From Elusimicrobiota bacterium (GTDB lineage: Bacteria; Elusimicrobiota; Elusimicrobia; JACQPE01): a stretch of 64,000 nucleotides of DNA. The position numbers and the translations under genes were made by a program. Shown here one piece after another: positions 59,895 to 64,000 of this stretch. The notes under the pieces were generated by a model. The model saw only the letters and a program-made list of their open reading frames with translations, had not been told where the DNA came from and did not search any database. Position 1 is the stretch's first letter; each line of letters opens with the position of its first letter. Where the stretch lies: NCBI GenBank assembly GCA_016180815.1, contig JACPAN010000020.1, positions 18,731-82,730 on the forward strand. Reading direction: 5' to 3'.

Positions 59895-62129
59895 ATGAGA
59901 GGCTGTTTCATCGCTTTATTATTTGTTCAATACTTTTTTATGGCTTCAGATTCGCAAGCGTCCAATTCTCAAGGAAAACCCAATCATCTCATCCGGGAAA
60001 AAAGTCCCTATTTGCAACAGCATGCCTACAATCCCGTGGAATGGCATCCTTGGGGCGAGGAAGCGTTTCAAAAGGCCCGCCGGGAAAACAAACCCATTTT
60101 CCTCTCCATCGGGTATTCCACCTGCCATTGGTGCCATGTCATGGAGAAGGAATCCTTCTCTGATCCCAAGATCGCGGCAATCATGAATAAATATTTTGTT
60201 TCGATTAAAGTGGACCGGGAGGAGCGTCCGGACGTGGATAAAATCTACATGACAGCGGTCCAGGCCATGACCGGCGCCGGCGGCTGGCCACTTTCGGCAT
60301 GGCTGACGCCTGATCTCAAGCCATTCTTTGGCGGCACCTACTTTCCACCGGATTCCCGCTGGGGCAGGCCGGGATTTTCTCAGATTTTAGAAAGGACCGC
60401 GGAACTCTGGAAAACACAGCGCGACAAGCTTGTTTCCTCCAGCAATGATCTGACCGAGAAGATTCAGCAATACATGACAGTGGAGGGACGCCAGGGGCCA
60501 CTGGAGCCCGCGGCCCTTGAGAGCGGATTTAAGTCCTACCAGAGCTCTTATCAGGCCTCAAGAGGGGGTTTTGGCGGCGCTCCCAAGTTTCCCATGCCGG
60601 TCAATCATAACTTCCTCCTGCGTTACTGGGCGCGTGCCAAAGATTCCAAAGCCCTGGATATGTCCCTTCACACGTTGCGCGAGATGGCCAAGGGCGGGAT
60701 TTACGACCACCTAGGAGGCGGATTCCACCGTTATTCCACGGACGACAAATGGCATATCCCCCATTTTGAAAAGATGCTCTACGACAACGCCCAGCTTGCG
60801 GTCAATTACTTGGAGGCCTATCAGATCAGCAGAGAGGAGGGATTCGCCCAAGTTGTCCGCGAAACTCTGGAATATGTTCTGCGTGACATGACCCATCCCC
60901 AGGGCGGCTTTTATTCCGCCGAAGATGCGGATAGCCTCCCGCCGGAGTTGGCGGGCAAGGTTTCGGATAAAGGCCATGAGCACAAATCGGAAGGAGCTTT
61001 TTATATTTGGGAGAAGGAAGAAATTTTGCGGATTGCGGGCCAGGAGGCTGGAGAGATTTTTAGCTACCGCTACGGTATTGAGCCCACCGGCAACGCCGAG
61101 TCTGACCCCCAGGGAGAGTTCAAAAATAAAAATATTCTCTACATCGCCCACGGTATGCCCGATACAGCCAAAAAGTTCCAAAAATCAGAAAAAGAGACGC
61201 AGAGGATTCTCCAAGAAACCAAACAAAAACTTTTCGAAGCGCGCGCCAAGAGGCCAAGGCCCCATTTAGACGACAAGGTTCTGGTTTCCTGGAACGGCCT
61301 CATGATCTCGGCTTTCGCCAAGGCAGCTCAAATTTTGGGTGAGCCTCGATACGCTAAAGCCGCGGAGCGCTCCGCCGCCTTCATTCAAACCAGTCTGTAC
61401 GACTTAAAGACAAAAAGGCTTTATCGAAGATGGAGAGAGGGCGAAAGCAAGGTGCCTGGTATCGCCGATGACTACGCGTTTCTGGTTCAGGGGCTTTTGG
61501 ATCTTTATGAAGCAACCTTTGATGCCAGGTGGCTAGAATGGGCGATTGAGCTTACCGAAACGCAAAACAAACTCTTTTACGATTCTCAAAACGGGGGATT
61601 CTACATGACCGCTATCGGCCATGACAAAAATCTTCTGGTTCGAACCAAAGAAGATTCAGACAACGTAGAGCCCTCGGCCAGCTCTATTGCGGCCTTGAAT
61701 CTTTTGCGTTTGGCGCAGTTCACGGATCGTAAAGATTTCCGGGAGGCTGCGGAAAAAACCTTGACCCTTTTCGCCCAACAATTGAAGCAACAGCCGCGTT
61801 CCCTGCCTCAGATGCTGGCGGCTTTGGACTTTTATCTTTCTAAACCTAAGCAGATCGTTATTGCCGGGGAACCCTCGGATCAAGATATGAAAGAGATGCT
61901 TGAGGAAATCCACCGCCGCTTTATGCCAAACAAAATTCTCCTGGTGGTTAATGGCGGGAAAAACAGAGAAACCTTGATCCAATGGCTGCCTTTTTTGAAG
62001 GGCATCGTGCCTATTGGGGGCAAGGCAACCGCCTATGTCTGCATTGACTATGCCTGCGAGCTTCCTACCAATGATCTCAAAATTTTGGGATTGATTTTGG
62101 ATGGCTCGCGCCCCAGCCAGGGCAGGTAA
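59895..62129 (+). CDS. DUF255/SSP411-family protein with thioredoxin-like N-terminus
   Basis: A 744-residue protein. A short signal peptide (about residues 1-22) is followed by the DUF255 thioredoxin-like domain with [13 protein letters not shown] and [14 protein letters not shown] (CHWC site). An alpha/alpha six-barrel of the glycosidase type (about 230-600) follows. The family (YyaL, spermatogenesis-associated 20) has no firm function. ATG 59895 has GGGAGGCGG upstream. A signal peptide and the ccdA-tlpA context suggest a periplasmic thiol role. Confidence 0.85.
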   Translation: MRGCFIALLFVQYFFMASDSQASNSQGKPNHLIREKSPYLQQHAYNPVEWHPWGEEAFQKARRENKPIFLSIGYSTCHWCHVMEKESFSDPKIAAIMNKYFVSIKVDREERPDVDKIYMTAVQAMTGAGGWPLSAWLTPDLKPFFGGTYFPPDSRWGRPGFSQILERTAELWKTQRDKLVSSSNDLTEKIQQYMTVEGRQGPLEPAALESGFKSYQSSYQASRGGFGGAPKFPMPVNHNFLLRYWARAKDSKALDMSLHTLREMAKGGIYDHLGGGFHRYSTDDKWHIPHFEKMLYDNAQLAVNYLEAYQISREEGFAQVVRETLEYVLRDMTHPQGGFYSAEDADSLPPELAGKVSDKGHEHKSEGAFYIWEKEEILRIAGQEAGEIFSYRYGIEPTGNAESDPQGEFKNKNILYIAHGMPDTAKKFQKSEKETQRILQETKQKLFEARAKRPRPHLDDKVLVSWNGLMISAFAKAAQILGEPRYAKAAERSAAFIQTSLYDLKTKRLYRRWREGESKVPGIADDYAFLVQGLLDLYEATFDARWLEWAIELTETQNKLFYDSQNGGFYMTAIGHDKNLLVRTKEDSDNVEPSASSIAALNLLRLAQFTDRKDFREAAEKTLTLFAQQLKQQPRSLPQMLAALDFYLSKPKQIVIAGEPSDQDMKEMLEEIHRRFMPNKILLVVNGGKNRETLIQWLPFLKGIVPIGGKATAYVCIDYACELPTNDLKILGLILDGSRPSQGR

Positions 62130-62192
62130 TTTTGGCTCGATTTCTCAGAGCGAATTTTGCCGGCGCCATCTAAGATTTGCTTGAATAGACGA

Positions 62193-62270
62193 TAGGCGAT
62201 GGAGTTCGCCTTGAACCGCCCGGCGATTTTCGCGGGATGATAACTCCTACCAAGTAAAAGCGGTAGGAGT
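62193..62270 (+). ncRNA. Fluoride (crcB-motif) riboswitch with overlapping terminator
   Basis: TAGGCGATGGAGTTCGCC, AACCGCCC and GGGATGATAACTCCTACC follow the crcB consensus. ACTCCTACC (62243-62251) can pair back into the aptamer or with GGTAGGAGT (62262-62270) to form a terminator followed by TTTTTATTTT. Fluoride binding would prevent the terminator and let crcB be made. The Shine-Dalgarno GGAG lies in the terminator stem, so translation would be blocked as well. Confidence 0.88.
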
Positions 62271-62280
62271 TTTTTATTTT
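62271..62280 (+). terminator. U-tract of the fluoride riboswitch terminator
   Basis: TTTTTATTTT directly after the GGTAGGAGT stem and directly before the crcB ATG. Confidence 0.75.
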
Positions 62281-62661
62281 ATGGACACAAGCAAATTAAT
62301 TGGATTGGCCGCGGGCAGCCTTGCCGGAGGCTTTGCCAGGTATTTTCTGGCCGGCATGGCCTATCGTGTCTTTGGAACCGGTTTTCCGCATGGAACTTTC
62401 GTGGTCAATATGTCGGGGTGTCTGCTGATTGGACTTTTAGACGGCTTGGCTGAAGAAAAATTCCTTTTAGGCCCCAACGCCCGGCTCCTGCTCATGATCG
62501 GATTCTGCGGGGCCTTTACCACCTTCTCGACTTTAATTTTGGAAACCAACAATCTTTTGAAGGATGGAGAAATTTTAAGAGCCGTCTTAAACGCCGGCGG
62601 GAGCCTTCTCCTTGGCCTCGTCCTGCTTCGCCTGGGAATGGCCTTGGGAAAATTGATATGA
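62281..62661 (+). CDS. crcB: Fluoride exporter CrcB/Fluc
   Basis: A 126-residue, four-helix protein with the Fluc signatures GGFARYFLAG, FPHGTFVVNMSGCLLIG and FCGAFTTFSTL. It forms dimers that let fluoride out of the cell. The riboswitch immediately upstream confirms the role. Confidence 0.95.
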   Translation: MDTSKLIGLAAGSLAGGFARYFLAGMAYRVFGTGFPHGTFVVNMSGCLLIGLLDGLAEEKFLLGPNARLLLMIGFCGAFTTFSTLILETNNLLKDGEILRAVLNAGGSLLLGLVLLRLGMALGKLI

Positions 62662-62671
62662 GGGGGTTACG

Positions 62672-63013
62672 ATGAAAATTCCAACCGATGGAAAACTTTT
62701 AAGAATCTTTATCGGCGAAGCCGATCGATGGCAAGGCCAGCCGCTTTACGAAGCCATTGTTCTCGAAGCCAAAAAGGAGGGTTTGGCGGGAGCCACCGCC
62801 ATCAAAGGCTTCATGGGATTTGGCTGCAAAAGTCATTTGCACACCGCCAAGCTCCTGCGCCTATCCGAGGACCTGCCCATTGTTATCGAGATTGTGGATA
62901 GCGAAGAAAAGATCAGCAAATTTCTTCCCAAGCTCGACGCGATGGTTCAGGAGGGGCTAGTCACCCTGGAAAAGGTTCAGGTGGTCATGTACCGGGCTAA
63001 TGGAAAAGGATGA
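62672..63013 (+). CDS. DUF190 protein, partner of CrcB
   Basis: A 113-residue PII-like DUF190 protein: LLRIFIGEADRWQGQPLYEAI, GATAIKGFMGFG and DLPIVIEIVDSEEKI. DUF190 genes often follow crcB and may regulate it; the mechanism is unknown. GAGGGGG precedes the ATG. Confidence 0.88.
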   Translation: MKIPTDGKLLRIFIGEADRWQGQPLYEAIVLEAKKEGLAGATAIKGFMGFGCKSHLHTAKLLRLSEDLPIVIEIVDSEEKISKFLPKLDAMVQEGLVTLEKVQVVMYRANGKG

Positions 63014-63125
63014 AATATCTCCCCTTGGGTGGAATCTTAAGCGGCTTCTTTGGGGCGCTGTTCGGTGGTCCGTGGCCGCGATGCTTTTTTTGATTGCCGT
63101 CGGCTTAGTCAGTGGTATCATTTAA
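63012..63125 (+). pseudogene. Remnant of a TSUP (TauE/SafE) membrane-protein gene
   Basis: From ATG 63012, YLPLGGILSGFFGALFGG resembles a conserved TSUP helix and then stops. A second piece in another frame, LFLIAVGLVSGII, resembles the end of such proteins. Most of the gene is gone. Confidence 0.4.
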
Positions 63126-63132
63126 CGTGCCT

Positions 63133-63537
63133 ATGAAAATCAAGGTTCTGTTCGTTTGCGTTGAGAATTCCTGCCGCAGCCAAATGGCTGAAGGTTTCGC
63201 CAGGGCTTTGGGCAAGGATGCATTGGAAGCCTGGAGCGCGGGCTCTAAGCCTTCGGGCAAGGTCAATGAGACGGCCGTGCGGCTTATGAAGGAGCAAACA
63301 ATAGATTTGAGCCATAATATTCCCAAGGGTCTTGGTGACCTGCCTAAAATCCAATGGGACTATGTGGTCACGATGGGTTGCGGGGATGCCTGCCCCATAG
63401 TTGCCGCCAAGGCGAAACTTGATTGGAATATTCCTGATCCCAAGGCTATGCCTGATGACGAGTTTCGCAAGGTGCGCGACATAATCGAAGAGAAGGTTCG
63501 CGAGCTTATCCAAAATGCTAAACAAAAGAATCCCTAA
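63133..63537 (+). CDS. arsC: Arsenate reductase, low-molecular-weight phosphatase type
   Basis: A 134-residue protein with the CX5R loop (CVENSCRSQMAEGFAR) and the second redox Cys site in VTMGCGDACPI. The third cysteine lies near it. It reduces arsenate to arsenite using thioredoxin. ATG 63133 or GTG 63127 may be the start. It overlaps the aquaporin fragment by 23 nt, so an arsC-aqp pair once existed. Confidence 0.9.
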   Translation: MKIKVLFVCVENSCRSQMAEGFARALGKDALEAWSAGSKPSGKVNETAVRLMKEQTIDLSHNIPKGLGDLPKIQWDYVVTMGCGDACPIVAAKAKLDWNIPDPKAMPDDEFRKVRDIIEEKVRELIQNAKQKNP

Positions 63538-63646
63538 ATATCTGGCGGAGGCCGTCGGCACGTTCTGCCTGGTGTTCGCGGGTACGGGAGCCATTATTAT
63601 CAACGAGATCTCCGGCGGCCGGGTGACGCCCTACGCCCGCAGATAG
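63515..63646 (+). pseudogene. N-terminal fragment of an aquaporin/GlpF-type channel
   Basis: 43 codons give KYLAEAVGTFCLVFAGTGAI and ISGGRVT, the first helix of MIP-family channels. The frame then diverges to PYARR and stops. MIP channels coded beside arsC export arsenite. Here it cannot work. Confidence 0.65.
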
Positions 63647-63685
63647 ATCAACCAAATCAGGTTGTTGTTAGCGTACCGCGCAATA

Positions 63686-63719
63686 TTGATTGTACTCCCA
63701 GCAGATAAAATACAATCAA
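63686..63719. promoter_or_regulatory. Perfect 9-bp inverted repeat, possible operator or promoter
   Basis: TTGATTGTA (63686) and TACAATCAA (63711) are 16 bp apart. TTGATT with TACAAT gives a 19-bp spacer, again MerR-like. It lies in the 311-nt gap 63647-63957, which also holds the leader listed next and no convincing gene; a 42-codon frame from 63726 matches nothing known. Confidence 0.4.
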
Positions 63720-63802
63720 AGAAAAATGTCTCTACGATTATCCATAGGGTTACATTTTAGACGGCGCGATTCGGGCTCAATTTATCCAACCGGCCATAAA
63801 TT

Positions 63803-63957
63803 TATAATAGTGTATTCCATGCCTGCAGATAAGCGCAGCCGTCAAGAGCCACCCTGACGAAGCCTTTTGAGGCAACCCTCTCATGAATTCCGGCATCCTC
63901 TGATACCGGAATCCATGCGGGGGGTGACCCCCGCCGATATTCAGGAGGTAACTGTTC
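63803..63957 (+). promoter_or_regulatory. -10 box and hairpin-rich leader before the last gene
   Basis: TATAAT (63803-63808) would start an mRNA near 63815. The leader can form four successive stems: CGTCA/TGACG, GCCT/AGGC, ATTCCGG/CCGGAAT and GCGGGGG/CCCCCGC. The last ends before the AGGAGG at 63943. It may be a cis-regulatory RNA; I could not match it to a known riboswitch class. Confidence 0.4.
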
Positions 63958-64000
63958 GTGTTTGACCGGATCAGGCATTTGATTTTTGGAAAACCGCGCG
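63958..64000 (+). CDS. Start of a possible APC-type permease (cut by window end)
   Basis: GTG with AGGAGG 9 nt upstream starts MFDRIRHLIFGKPR. A basic amphipathic start ending in FGKPR is common in APC-superfamily transporters of the KimA type. Only 14 codons are present, so the assignment is weak. Confidence 0.35.
   Translation, partial: MFDRIRHLIFGKPR

Noticed and set aside
63726..63854. 42-codon frame in the last intergenic region
   Set aside because: No ribosome site, no family match, and it runs through the -10 box and the leader hairpins.
1..64000. CRISPR arrays, tRNA or rRNA genes
   Set aside because: No regular spacer-repeat arrays, cloverleaf sequences with CCA-end features or rRNA-like stretches were noticed on reading either strand.

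Overview
The window looks like a chromosomal segment of a GC-rich, Gram-negative-type bacterium from a little-studied phylum. Evidence for an outer membrane is a PorV/UPF0164-like barrel, a second barrel, a LolA-like carrier and OmpA-type domains. The mix of a giant secreted protein ending in an FlgD-Ig/PNPV module, PorV-like proteins and very long coiled-coil proteins resembles Elusimicrobiota or a neighbouring lineage such as Omnitrophota. No rRNA or other phylogenetic marker was analysed, so this is only a suggestion.

Region 1 (1-23435) is the most unusual part. It is a near-continuous, one-strand cluster encoding a flagellar-type motor without flagellar parts. It holds the 3' end of a giant repeat-rich surface protein, two proteins that fuse a FliF-like periplasmic ring domain to FliG, two MotA/MotB stator pairs, an FlbD homologue, four large coiled-coil proteins, a PorV-like barrel with a TPR tail, and a secreted protein. 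No rod, hook, filament, export or FliM/FliN gene is seen. A c-di-GMP-I (GEMM) riboswitch with its own promoter and terminator, followed by a second GEMM-like element, lies before the barrel gene. I infer a c-di-GMP-controlled, stator-driven surface machine, plausibly for gliding or adhesin transport.

Region 2 (23440-43579) is housekeeping. It contains a 163-bp inverted repeat, a nifS/iscS-type gene broken by an internal deletion, rimP-nusA-infB-rbfA-nrnA-truB-ribF-rpsO-pnp, accB, a DUF2582 wHTH gene, ftsK, a lolA-like gene, a RodZ-like gene, pgsA/pgpA, a barrel protein, nth, an SDR, a BFN-domain gene and a 2[4Fe-4S] ferredoxin. Several promoters sit so close to start codons that leaderless mRNAs are likely.

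Region 3 (43580-51350) is a more AT-rich defence island. The 3' end of the ferredoxin gene is repeated at its far edge, like att sites. It carries an excisionase-like protein, a truncated TIGR02391 protein, a DarT-DarG fusion, an AbiE toxin-antitoxin pair, a phosphoesterase, and a second nucleotidyltransferase/wHTH pair with a PD-(D/E)xK-like motif. Four paired 12-nt repeats mark its edges and the next segment.

Region 4 (51350-64000) is accessory and centred on metal, redox and toxic-ion functions. It has a HigBA-like pair, a MerR regulator with a classical long-spacer promoter, a MerT-MerP fusion, a CopZ-like Cys-rich protein, a His-rich EHP-repeat protein, a transglutaminase-like protein, a MerA-like flavoprotein, CcdA/TlpA, a DUF255 protein, a fluoride riboswitch with crcB and DUF190, arsC, and remnants of TSUP and aquaporin genes. 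The window ends in a hairpin-rich leader and the first codons of a possible permease.
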